From NCBI GenBank assembly GCA_002496475.1, contig DAJV01000010.1:1-5609 (forward strand): a stretch of DNA of 5,609 nt. The letters are read 5' to 3'. Below are positions 1 through 5,609 of the stretch, one piece after another. Numbering within the stretch: position 1 is the first letter of the stretch; every line of letters begins with the position of its first letter. The translations under genes and the position numbers were made by a program. Under the pieces are notes generated by a model. That model worked only from the letters and a program-made list of their open reading frames with translations, did no database searches and was not told the origin of the DNA. Source of the stretch: Vulcanisaeta sp. UBA163. Lineage in GTDB: Archaea; Thermoproteota; Thermoprotei; Thermoproteales; Thermocladiaceae.

Positions 1-17
1 GATAACGAAATATAATC

Positions 18-26
18 TTTTATTAA
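18..26 (+). promoter_or_regulatory. TATA-like box for the small membrane-protein gene
   Basis: The A/T-rich stretch TTTTATTAA is centred about 26 bases before the GTG at position 48. That is the spacing expected if transcription begins at the start codon itself (leaderless mRNA), which is common for first genes in Thermoproteales. No Shine-Dalgarno motif lies before the GTG, which agrees with this reading. A second A/T-rich match, TATAAT at 11-16 preceded by CGAAA, could instead act as a box with a BRE and would give a short leader. The surrounding DNA is A/T-rich throughout, so the exact box is uncertain. Confidence 0.4.
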
Positions 27-47
27 TTAGTTATTTTTGGTTTATTA

Positions 48-296
48 GTGCCTAGTGATGCTTTGGTTAGGCTTGCCAGGGATCTGGATGATTCAGGTTT
101 TAGGGGTGTTGTTAGGGCTTACTACGTCAGGGGTAGTCCTAATTCGTTGAGTATTGAGTTCATTATTTACAGGAGGCCGAGTGTTATTAGGAGGTTTTGG
201 GTCAGGTTTAGGAGGGCTGTTGAGGTTGTGCCATCGCTTATTGTTACCGTGATCATTGGTTTTGTGCTGGCATTGATAATTAAATGGTTTGTTTAG
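48..296 (+). CDS. Small protein with a C-terminal membrane anchor, function unknown
   Basis: This gene encodes 82 residues, starts with GTG and ends with TAG. I do not recognise the family. Residues 1-41 look soluble and include a probable beta pair (about 19-41). Residues 42-56 are strongly basic, with the core RRPSVIRRFWVRFRR. Residues 59-80 form one hydrophobic segment (VVPSLIVTVIIGFVLALII), leaving almost nothing after it. By the positive-inside rule the N-terminal part should face the cytoplasm, giving a tail-anchored layout; this topology is inferred. The GTG at 48 was chosen because a TATA-like box lies about 26 bases upstream and no ribosome site is visible. The gene runs convergently into the small gene at 293-526 and their stop codons overlap by 4 bases. 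A longer antisense frame (93-356) is probably a shadow. The gene is likely real because of its coherent membrane protein design, but its role is unknown. Confidence 0.65.
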   Translation: MPSDALVRLARDLDDSGFRGVVRAYYVRGSPNSLSIEFIIYRRPSVIRRFWVRFRRAVEVVPSLIVTVIIGFVLALIIKWFV

Positions 297-526
297 TGTT
301 GTAATGCCATTCTTAAGAAGTTTATGACAGTGTACAACCTCATGTTGTTTAAGCATTTACTCTCGGTCATCTCGTAGTCATCACTTATTAGGATCAATTG
401 AACGCAATCATCATCACTCCTAGTCATTAATCTGTATGTGTGTTCTTCATATGTGAATACCATGTTTAGGTCCTTCACGGTAATCCCCATTAACCCTCTT
501 CTTAACGTATACTTATTGCTCTGCAT
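293..526 (-). CDS. Small hypothetical protein (77 aa), function unknown
   Basis: This gene encodes 77 residues from an ATG at 526 to a TAA at 295-293. I do not recognise it. The protein has no membrane segment and no obvious metal-binding motif; its two cysteines (about residues 41 and 58) are far apart. The middle reads like alternating beta strands (MVFTYEEHTYRLM, then CVQLILISDDYEM), followed by a helical C-terminus. Arginine is coded only by AGA/AGG, as in the neighbouring genes, which supports real coding. It lies 65 bases downstream of purB on the same strand and could be read from purB transcripts, but it also has its own A/T-rich stretch at a leaderless spacing. Inner ATGs at residues 13 and 22 are alternative starts. 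It is convergent with the membrane-protein gene at 48-296 and shares 4 bases with it. Confidence 0.5.
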   Translation of the reverse strand: MQSNKYTLRRGLMGITVKDLNMVFTYEEHTYRLMTRSDDDCVQLILISDDYEMTESKCLNNMRLYTVINFLRMALQH

Positions 527-549
527 GTAATGAGTTTTATCACGCAGCC

Positions 550-558
550 TTAATTATT
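550..558 (-). promoter_or_regulatory. Possible TATA-like box for the 77-aa gene
   Basis: On the minus strand AATAATTAA is centred about 28 bases before the ATG at 526, a spacing that fits leaderless transcription. No Shine-Dalgarno motif precedes the ATG. A second A/T-rich run (about 565-579, including TTAATTAAAATAA) lies further upstream in the purB-to-small-gene gap and could serve instead, giving a leader of roughly 15-20 bases. The assignment rests on base composition and spacing alone. Confidence 0.3.
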
Positions 559-591
559 GCTGAGTTATTTTAATTAATCATGGTATTCGTA

Positions 592-2010
592 TTACTGCCC
601 TAGGAACCCGAGGGATTTCAGGGTATTGATTTCATCATTAATTTTAGTCCCAATTAACTCTAATGTGTATTTGCACTGGTTTATGCAGTTCATTGTTAGT
701 TCCCTGGCATAGCCCGTGTATTTACCTGGGCCTAGTTCGCGCAGCACATCGTCAACAATGCCTAATCCACCCAATGCCCTTTTATAATCCTCTATTCCCA
801 TTCTCGATCCCCTGAACAACATTAATGCCCTCTCATAGGCATCCGCCATACCCAATGCCCTAAGCCTTACCTGAATGGCCTCGCTAAGTACCTCCCAATG
901 CTCATTCAAGTCCTTATTTATAATATCCTCATTAACATCAATATTACTCAATACCGCATTCAGTCTCCTTACGCCAAGGATTACGTGGGCAATACCAAGC
1001 CCAATATTCCTCTTAATAGTTGAGTCACTCAAATCCCTCTGAAGCCTACTCACTTGGATATGCCTACTAATTTCCATGAGTATTGAAGAACCAAGCTTCA
1101 GGTTACCCTCAGCATTCTCCAGATCCACGGGATTCACCTTATGGGGCATTGTGGATGAGCCTATGGGCTTACCATGAATACGTAGGTAACCAAGCATGTT
1201 GTAAATCCACAGGTCCTGAGCCAGGTTAATGAGTGCCTGGGACATTAGGCCAATGGATGTTAATAATTGAGTCAATGAGTCAGGGGGCAGTATTTGTGTT
1301 GTGACAAGCGCAGGTTCAAAACCAAGACCCTTAACGAAATTACTCAACACCTGCGGCCAATTAATACCGTCGCTAATCATTGGGAAGCTAGCCATGGATC
1401 CAGTGGCTCCTGATATCTTACCCTGCAGCCTAATGCTGACAATTACATTTAGCCAATAGGTTAACCTACAGGCATGGTACGCAATCTCCTTACCGAGGGT
1501 TGTCGGTGTCGCCGGCTGCCCATGAGTCCTCCCAAGCATTGGTAAACCAGCATACCTATCCATAAGAGTCACTAACGTACTCAGTAACGTATTTAATTCC
1601 GGCATTAAGTAATCGTAAATGGTTACCCTGATAAGTATGCCCAGGGCTAGGTTATTCACATCCTCAGAGGTTAAGCCAAGATGCGTTAAATGAGCTATCC
1701 TCCCAAGGCCCACACCGCTTAGTTTCTCCCTCAGTAAGTACTCAACTGCCTTAACATCGTGACCAAGCCTATCCTCGATCTCCTTAAACTGTTCATAATC
1801 ATCATCAAATCTCAATGAAAGGAGTTTCTCCCTCTCCTCCCTCGTTAATGGCTTTACTAAACCCACTTTACTTAGTATATCTATTAGGAAATCGAGGTAC
1901 AGAACCTCAACCCTTAGCCTATACTTCACGAAGGCCCTTTCAGAAACCATCGCCGCATAGTCCCTTAACTCTTCATAATACCTATCATCCAGTGGTGATA
2001 TATAACCCAC
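592..2010 (-). CDS. purB: Adenylosuccinate lyase
   Basis: PurB splits adenylosuccinate into AMP and fumarate, and SAICAR into AICAR and fumarate, in cytosolic purine synthesis. The 472-residue product belongs to the fumarase/aspartase superfamily. The fumarate-lyase signature GSSTMPHKVNP is at 284-294, and its serines include the likely catalytic base on the flexible loop. RTHGQPATPTT is at 161-171, with His163 the expected general acid, and TSED is at 114-117. The N-terminus (YISPLDDRY, 3-11), HDVKAVEYLL (84-93) and ENAEGNL (298-304) match the E. coli-type PurB (about 456 residues) rather than the shorter B. subtilis/Pyrobaculum type (about 400-430), as I recall those sequences. The GTG at 2010 was chosen because the protein aligns with family N-termini from its first residues and a TATA-like box lies about 25 bases upstream. 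It diverges from purA, and the two enzymes act consecutively from IMP to AMP. Confidence 0.97.
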   Translation of the reverse strand: MGYISPLDDRYYEELRDYAAMVSERAFVKYRLRVEVLYLDFLIDILSKVGLVKPLTREEREKLLSLRFDDDYEQFKEIEDRLGHDVKAVEYLLREKLSGVGLGRIAHLTHLGLTSEDVNNLALGILIRVTIYDYLMPELNTLLSTLVTLMDRYAGLPMLGRTHGQPATPTTLGKEIAYHACRLTYWLNVIVSIRLQGKISGATGSMASFPMISDGINWPQVLSNFVKGLGFEPALVTTQILPPDSLTQLLTSIGLMSQALINLAQDLWIYNMLGYLRIHGKPIGSSTMPHKVNPVDLENAEGNLKLGSSILMEISRHIQVSRLQRDLSDSTIKRNIGLGIAHVILGVRRLNAVLSNIDVNEDIINKDLNEHWEVLSEAIQVRLRALGMADAYERALMLFRGSRMGIEDYKRALGGLGIVDDVLRELGPGKYTGYARELTMNCINQCKYTLELIGTKINDEINTLKSLGFLGQ

Positions 2011-2028
2011 AGCAACTTAATGGCATCG

Positions 2029-2039
2029 TTATTTAAAAA
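2029..2039 (-). promoter_or_regulatory. TATA-like box of purB
   Basis: Read on the minus strand this is TTTTTAAATAA, centred about 24-25 bases before the purB GTG at 2010. No Shine-Dalgarno motif lies between the box and the GTG, so purB is probably transcribed as a leaderless mRNA. The core TTTAAATAA is identical to the core of the purA box on the other strand. A further A/T-rich run just upstream (about 2039-2050) may be part of the same element or an alternative box. Confidence 0.6.
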
Positions 2040-2060
2040 TTTATTTAATTATAGTTGGCA

Positions 2061-2075
2061 TGTATTACGTGTACA
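2061..2075. promoter_or_regulatory. Short inverted repeat between the purB and purA promoters (possible operator)
   Basis: The sequence TGTATTACGTGTACA has perfectly paired ends (TGTA, seven bases, TACA). It lies between the two divergent TATA-like boxes, about 22 bases from the purB box and 14 bases from the purA box. A two-fold symmetric site here could bind a dimeric regulator that controls both genes together. The arms are only four bases long and the inner bases do not pair, so a chance occurrence is quite possible. No regulator gene is visible in the window. Confidence 0.2.
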
Positions 2076-2088
2076 GGCTGAAGCAATG

Positions 2089-2096
2089 TTTAAATA
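2089..2096 (+). promoter_or_regulatory. TATA-like box of purA
   Basis: TTTAAATA is centred about 28 bases before the purA GTG at 2121, a spacing that places the transcription start at or within a few bases of the start codon. The preceding bases (GAAGCAATG, 2080-2088) are purine-rich, as expected for a BRE. No Shine-Dalgarno motif lies before the GTG. This box would drive purA and, through it, the coupled FAD-dehydrogenase gene. Confidence 0.6.
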
Positions 2097-2120
2097 AGTG
2101 TTAGCACCATCAACTAAAAA

Positions 2121-3137
2121 GTGCCACTTAGTGTCATCATTGGTGGATGGTTTGGCGATGAAGGTAAGGGTAAGGTAGTGTCCTACTTAGGCCTTGTGGA
2201 TAAACCTGGTATTTGCGTTAGGACCGGCTCCATAAATGCTGGGCACACCGTTAATTATAACGGGAGGACTTGGAAGCTTAGGATATTACCATCATGCTTT
2301 GTTAATGAGTCGACCCAACTCATGATCGCCCCAGGCGCATTGCTTAAGATTGATGTTTTGCTTAGGGAGATTAAGGAGACCAGTAGTGCAAGTAGGGTTT
2401 GGGTTGATGTTAATACCGGCGTTATTGAGGATAGGCATGTCGAGAGCGAGAGGAGTAATGAGTACTTAATGAAGGTTATAGGGTCAACGGGGCAGGGCGT
2501 AGGTGCGGCAATGGTTGACAGGATCCTGAGGGTCTTGAAGACCGCTAAGGACTTTCCCGAACTTAGGGACTTAACAACTGATGTCAGTAGGGAGGTTAAT
2601 GAGGAGTTGGATAGGGGTGGTAGCGTGATTATTGAGGGTACTCAGGGAACATTCCTGAGTCTTTACCATGGTACTTATCCATATGTGACTTCGAGGGATA
2701 CCACAGCTGCTGGCGTGATTAGCGAGGTTGGAGTTAGCCCAAGGCTTGTTGGTGATATCGTCTTAGTATTCAAAGCCTATGTGACGAGGGTTGGGGCTGG
2801 TGAATTACCTGGTGAGTTAAGTATGGATGAGGTGATCACGAGAGGCTGGACTGAGAGAGGTACGGTCACTGGTAGGCCAAGACGTGCTGCACCATTCAAC
2901 ATTGATTTAGCTAGGAGGGCTGTCATGCTGAATAGACCAACTCAAATAGCCATAACAAAGTTCGATGCATTATTCCCAAGTGCCCGCGGCAAGAGGAAGT
3001 GGGTTGACCTACCTGTTGAGGCGAGGAAGTGGATTGAGAGTATTAGTGAGGCTCTGAAGGTACCGGTTACATTAGTAGGGACTGGCGAGGATTCCATGGA
3101 CATGATTGACCTGCGTCGTGAGGTGATTGGACCGTGA
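2121..3137 (+). CDS. purA: Adenylosuccinate synthetase (short archaeal form)
   Basis: PurA joins IMP and aspartate, using GTP, to form adenylosuccinate, the first committed step to AMP in the cytosol. The 338-residue product carries the family motifs in order. GDEGKGK is at 12-18, with catalytic Asp13 and the phosphate loop; NAGHT is at 39-43, with catalytic His42. GSTGQGVG is at 121-128 and EGTQGT at 172-177, followed by HGTYPYVTS at 183-191. The aspartate-binding loop TVTGRPRR is at 248-255. The guanine-recognition motif TKFD is at 279-282 and GTGED at 320-324. Bacterial enzymes have about 430 residues; a length near 340 is normal for hyperthermophilic archaea, so this is not a truncation. 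The GTG at 2121 puts Asp13 at its usual place and fits the upstream TATA-like box. The gene diverges from purB, and its last four bases overlap the start of the FAD-dehydrogenase gene. Confidence 0.97.
   Translation: MPLSVIIGGWFGDEGKGKVVSYLGLVDKPGICVRTGSINAGHTVNYNGRTWKLRILPSCFVNESTQLMIAPGALLKIDVLLREIKETSSASRVWVDVNTGVIEDRHVESERSNEYLMKVIGSTGQGVGAAMVDRILRVLKTAKDFPELRDLTTDVSREVNEELDRGGSVIIEGTQGTFLSLYHGTYPYVTSRDTTAAGVISEVGVSPRLVGDIVLVFKAYVTRVGAGELPGELSMDEVITRGWTERGTVTGRPRRAAPFNIDLARRAVMLNRPTQIAITKFDALFPSARGKRKWVDLPVEARKWIESISEALKVPVTLVGTGEDSMDMIDLRREVIGP
3120..3127 (+). promoter_or_regulatory. Strong Shine-Dalgarno site for the FAD-dehydrogenase gene
   Basis: GAGGTGAT, complementary to the usual archaeal 16S rRNA 3' end, lies inside the last codons of purA, six bases before the GTG at 3134. 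It supports that GTG as the start and indicates internal initiation on a purA-FAD gene transcript. The purA, purB and first small genes lack such a site, which fits the archaeal pattern of leaderless first genes and Shine-Dalgarno-led internal genes. Confidence 0.75.
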
Positions 3138-4552
3138 TATATGACGTGGCGATAATTGGGGGTGGACCTGCAGGTTTGTTTGCTGCTTATGAGATTGTGG
3201 AAAATACCAGGGATACAAGCGTTGTGTTGATTGATAAAGGCTATATGCCGAGGCAAAGGCATTGCCCATTGGCTAAGATTGGTAAGTGTGTCTGCGTGCC
3301 TTGTCACATAACCCATGGTATTGGTGGTGCCGGGCTCTTCAGCAGTGGCATTATTAACCTAAGGCCTGACATTGGTGGTGACCTTCAGGAAATCCTAAAC
3401 AGCTGGGACTCAGCTAACCTACTCATTGATTACATTGATAGGGTCTTCCTTAAGTTCGGTGCGTCTCAGGAAAGGGTCTTCGAACCAAGAGGACCCGCGT
3501 TTGAGGAATACCAAAGATCCCTAGCACGTGTTGGCGCCCAATTGGTGCCCATTAGACAGAGACACATTGGCACTGATGGTTCTACTAGGGTTATTGAGAA
3601 CTTCGTTTCCTACCTAACCGAGGCTGGGGTAAGGTTTATCACGGGTACTGCGGTTGAACACATTGAACGCGATAACAAAACATTCATGTTAAGGACTAGG
3701 AAGGGCACTATTGAGGCTAATACAGTGTTGGTGTCACCAGGTAGGGTTGGAGCTGAATGGTTTAGGGATGAGTCCAGGAGGCTTGGTATCGAGTTAATGC
3801 CTAATCCACTCGATGTTGGTGTCAGGGTTGAAGTTCCGAAATACGTCATGGATCCAGTAACTAACCTATACATGGACCCAAAGATCATTATGTACACGAA
3901 GTCTCATGATGATAAGGTCAGGACCTTCTGCGTTAATCCAGGAGGCTTCGTAGTCATGGAGAGGTATGATGACGGCACGGTTGGTGTTAATGGAGAGACA
4001 TACGTGGATAGAGGAAGCAATAATACGAACTTCGCATTACTAACTTCGATTAGGCTCACGGACCCCATGGAGGATACCATTGAGTACGGTAAGTCAATAG
4101 CCAGGTTAGCCACGAAGTTAGGCGGTGGTAAACCAATAATACAGAGACTCGGCGATCTTGAGGATGGCAGGAGATCCACGTGGGATAGGATTAGGAGAAA
4201 CGTTATTGAGCCGACCATGAAGATCGTGACACCCGGCGACATTGGGATGGCACTACCACATAGGGTACTTGATAATCTAATGGAATTCCTAAGCAAAGTG
4301 GACAGTGTAATACCTGGACTCGCCTCCAAATACACACTGCTCTATGCGCCGGAGATTAAGTACTATAGCATGAGAGCAATTGTTAATAGGTTCATGGAAA
4401 CCACGGTAGATGGCATATTTGCAGCCGGTGATGGAGCTGGCTTATCGAGGGGTATCAACGTTGCCGCAGCCACAGGTGTACTGGCCGCCTGGGGAATACT
4501 CATGAAACTAGGCAAGGAGCCCAGGAACGAGTTAATCACCAAGGTTAAATAA
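3134..4552 (+). CDS. FAD-dependent dehydrogenase, COG2509 type, substrate unknown
   Basis: This 472-residue cytosolic flavoprotein probably catalyses a redox reaction, but its substrate and electron partner are unknown. A Rossmann dinucleotide-binding site opens the protein (GGGPAG, 9-14), with an acidic residue ending the second strand (Asp34) to hold the FAD ribose. A second FAD contact lies near the C-terminus (AAGDGAG, 430-436, then INVAAATG). A cysteine cluster follows the Rossmann start (Cys44, 52, 54, 57) and leads into HGIGGAGLFSSG (61-72). The middle, with VSPGRVGAEW (200-209), PLDVGVRVEV (225-234), VNPGGFVV (267-274) and NTNFALL (297-303), matches uncharacterised COG2509 dehydrogenases as I recall them. 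The GTG at 3134 overlaps the purA stop as GTGA and has a strong Shine-Dalgarno site, so expression should be tied to purA. Annotation as a general NAD(P)/FAD-dependent oxidoreductase is equally safe. Confidence 0.88.
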   Translation: MIYDVAIIGGGPAGLFAAYEIVENTRDTSVVLIDKGYMPRQRHCPLAKIGKCVCVPCHITHGIGGAGLFSSGIINLRPDIGGDLQEILNSWDSANLLIDYIDRVFLKFGASQERVFEPRGPAFEEYQRSLARVGAQLVPIRQRHIGTDGSTRVIENFVSYLTEAGVRFITGTAVEHIERDNKTFMLRTRKGTIEANTVLVSPGRVGAEWFRDESRRLGIELMPNPLDVGVRVEVPKYVMDPVTNLYMDPKIIMYTKSHDDKVRTFCVNPGGFVVMERYDDGTVGVNGETYVDRGSNNTNFALLTSIRLTDPMEDTIEYGKSIARLATKLGGGKPIIQRLGDLEDGRRSTWDRIRRNVIEPTMKIVTPGDIGMALPHRVLDNLMEFLSKVDSVIPGLASKYTLLYAPEIKYYSMRAIVNRFMETTVDGIFAAGDGAGLSRGINVAAATGVLAAWGILMKLGKEPRNELITKVK

Positions 4553-4572
4553 GAGGAATAATCACTCCCACC

Positions 4573-5577
4573 CTAGGGGTTAAAACGTTCAATTAGATTC
4601 CTCAGCCTATCCATGTCTATGTGGCTACCGGTTATTACGGCCACAACATTCCCAGTATTGCCCTGATCAAAACCCTTAGTTAAATCACCATTTATTATAG
4701 GCCCTATTGCTATGGCACCCGCTCCCTCAGCAACGACATGCTCATGCCTCAACAATAGGTATATGGCTTTTTCAATACTGTCTTCACTAACGAGGCATAC
4801 ACCACTTAAGTAACGCCTTATGTATTCAAAGGGTATCTCACCAGGTCTGGAGGCTAGTCCATCGGCTATTGTCCTAATATTATTAAGCACCACGGGTTTA
4901 CCCTCCTTAAGTGATAATGCGTAAAATGGCGCACTCTCAGGTTGAACCCCGTAAACCTTTACACTCGGCTTAACATGCCTCATTAGGTAAGAAACTCCGG
5001 CAGGTAATGCACCACCGCCAAGTGGTATGAGTATGGCATTAACACTGGGCAGATCCTCAAGTATCTCAAGTCCAATGGTTGCGTGGCCAGCAATTATGTA
5101 ATGGTCATTGAACGTATGCACAAGCTTAATCCTTGGATTACTAGAAACAATCTCGAGAGCCCCCCTCTCAGCCTCCACATAAGACCTGCCATACTTAATA
5201 ACCTCAGCGCCATACCTCTCCATATCCTCGACCTTAGACCTCGGCGTCGTCTCTGGGACAACCACAGTAGCCTTAACCCTTAATACGTTAGCTACGTATG
5301 CCAACGCAACAGCATGATTCCCGGTGGATACTGTTAGGAAGTGTTCATAACCATCACGCATATACCTGTGAACAGCGAAGAACACACCCCTAATCTTGAA
5401 GCTACCACCCCTTTGCAGATTCTCCAGCTTTAGGTAGACATTCAAGCCATTACCCGACAGGAATTCCGACCTGTACAGGGGAGTTCTAATTACGTGCCCT
5501 AGTGATTCCATTCTTCTAATGAATTCCCAAGCCTCCTGAATGAGGGGCATTAAATCAATAATGACATTGTCACCCAT
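4573..5577 (-). CDS. PLP-dependent threonine/serine dehydratase-family enzyme
   Basis: This 334-residue fold-type II PLP enzyme most likely deaminates threonine (to 2-oxobutanoate) or serine. The PLP lysine is Lys61 in GSFKIRG (58-64). STGNHAVALAY (84-94) is the Asn-loop near the substrate carboxylate. The glycine loop GGGALPAG (188-195) cups the PLP phosphate. GHATIGLEIL (164-173), ADGLA (238-242) and EGAGAIA (284-290) are also family features. There is no C-terminal ACT domain, so it resembles catabolic or serine-racemase-like members, not feedback-controlled IlvA. Departures from the usual pattern are STGNH for SAGNH, GHATIG for GQGTIG, and TGSHIDMDRL (316-325) for SGGNIDxDRL. These leave the substrate open: threonine dehydratase, serine racemase or a hydroxyectoine-type dehydratase are all possible. 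The ATG at 5577 was chosen; the frame stays open upstream to the window edge, and Met10 is another option. It is convergent with the FAD gene, 20 bases away. Confidence 0.88.
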   Translation of the reverse strand: MGDNVIIDLMPLIQEAWEFIRRMESLGHVIRTPLYRSEFLSGNGLNVYLKLENLQRGGSFKIRGVFFAVHRYMRDGYEHFLTVSTGNHAVALAYVANVLRVKATVVVPETTPRSKVEDMERYGAEVIKYGRSYVEAERGALEIVSSNPRIKLVHTFNDHYIIAGHATIGLEILEDLPSVNAILIPLGGGALPAGVSYLMRHVKPSVKVYGVQPESAPFYALSLKEGKPVVLNNIRTIADGLASRPGEIPFEYIRRYLSGVCLVSEDSIEKAIYLLLRHEHVVAEGAGAIAIGPIINGDLTKGFDQGNTGNVVAVITGSHIDMDRLRNLIERFNP

Positions 5578-5609
5578 ATCAATACCTATGATAGGACCGG
5601 AATAAGACA

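Noticed and set aside
310..319. Perfect palindrome TTCTTAAGAA.
   Set aside because: It is ten bases long in A/T-rich DNA inside the 77-codon gene; chance is a sufficient explanation.
93..356. Minus-strand open frame of 87 codons across the small membrane-protein gene.
   Set aside because: It lies almost wholly antisense to the 82-residue frame and overlaps the start of the other small gene. Its translation is low-complexity (rich in Asn, Pro, Lys and Thr) with no fold-like pattern.
612..640. Possible C/D-box guide RNA on the minus strand at the end of purB (ATGATGA followed after about ten bases by CTGA).
   Set aside because: One C/D' spacing looks right, but no convincing C' and final D box follow within a normal length, and there is no terminal stem. 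The match lies within purB coding sequence.
2942..3316. Minus-strand open frame of 124 codons over the purA/FAD-gene junction.
   Set aside because: It is antisense to two strongly supported genes with intact motifs, and its translation shows no recognisable domain.
3904..4335. Minus-strand open frame of 143 codons inside the FAD gene.
   Set aside because: It is antisense to conserved flavoprotein sequence. Its Ser/Leu/Pro-rich translation is what the reverse strand of such a gene normally gives.
4545..4580. Terminator between the convergent FAD and PLP-enzyme genes (T-rich stretch on the minus strand, palindrome CCCTAGGG at 4571-4578).
   Set aside because: The T-rich stretch is broken by C residues, the palindrome is only eight bases with no loop, and no T-run follows the FAD gene. 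The evidence is too weak to call a terminator.
1..5609. Mobile element, CRISPR array, defence island, tRNA or rRNA.
   Set aside because: No repeat-spacer pattern, transposase or integrase motifs, terminal inverted repeats or tRNA-like folding were seen on either strand. The recognisable genes are metabolic.

Overview
The window looks like chromosomal DNA from a hyperthermophilic crenarchaeon of the Thermoproteales, with the Vulcanisaeta/Caldivirga group as the best guess. The reasons are the moderate GC content, arginine codons that are mostly AGG/AGA, frequent GTG starts, first genes that lack Shine-Dalgarno sites but have an A/T-rich TATA-like box about 25 bases upstream (leaderless transcription), and a short archaeal-type PurA. 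The genus is an inference; no rRNA or other taxonomic marker is present.

Layout. Left edge (1-591): two small uncharacterised genes face each other and overlap by 4 bases at their stop codons. The plus-strand one (48-296) encodes an 82-residue protein with a basic stretch and a C-terminal membrane helix. The minus-strand one (293-526) encodes a 77-residue soluble protein and lies 65 bases downstream of purB on the same strand. Centre (592-4552): purB (adenylosuccinate lyase, minus strand) and purA (adenylosuccinate synthetase, plus strand) diverge from a 110-base intergenic region holding two back-to-back TATA-like boxes. purA overlaps by 4 bases (GTGA) a gene for a COG2509-type FAD-dependent dehydrogenase, which has a strong Shine-Dalgarno site inside the end of purA. 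Right edge (4573-5577): a fold-type II PLP enzyme of the threonine/serine dehydratase family runs on the minus strand, convergent with the FAD gene and 20 bases from its end.

How the genes fit together. PurA joins IMP and aspartate using GTP to make adenylosuccinate, and PurB releases fumarate from it to give AMP. PurB also acts earlier in de novo purine synthesis, on SAICAR. The divergent pair therefore makes a compact IMP-to-AMP unit. The FAD protein has no established role in this pathway; its translational coupling to purA is the most interesting association here. The PLP enzyme probably deaminates threonine or serine, but several of its motifs depart from the usual dehydratase pattern.

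No mobile element, CRISPR array, tRNA, rRNA or clear defence system was seen. The window is mostly ordinary housekeeping sequence, with a few points worth checking: the E. coli-like PurB in an archaeal setting, the purA-coupled flavoprotein with its cysteine cluster, and the unusual PLP enzyme.
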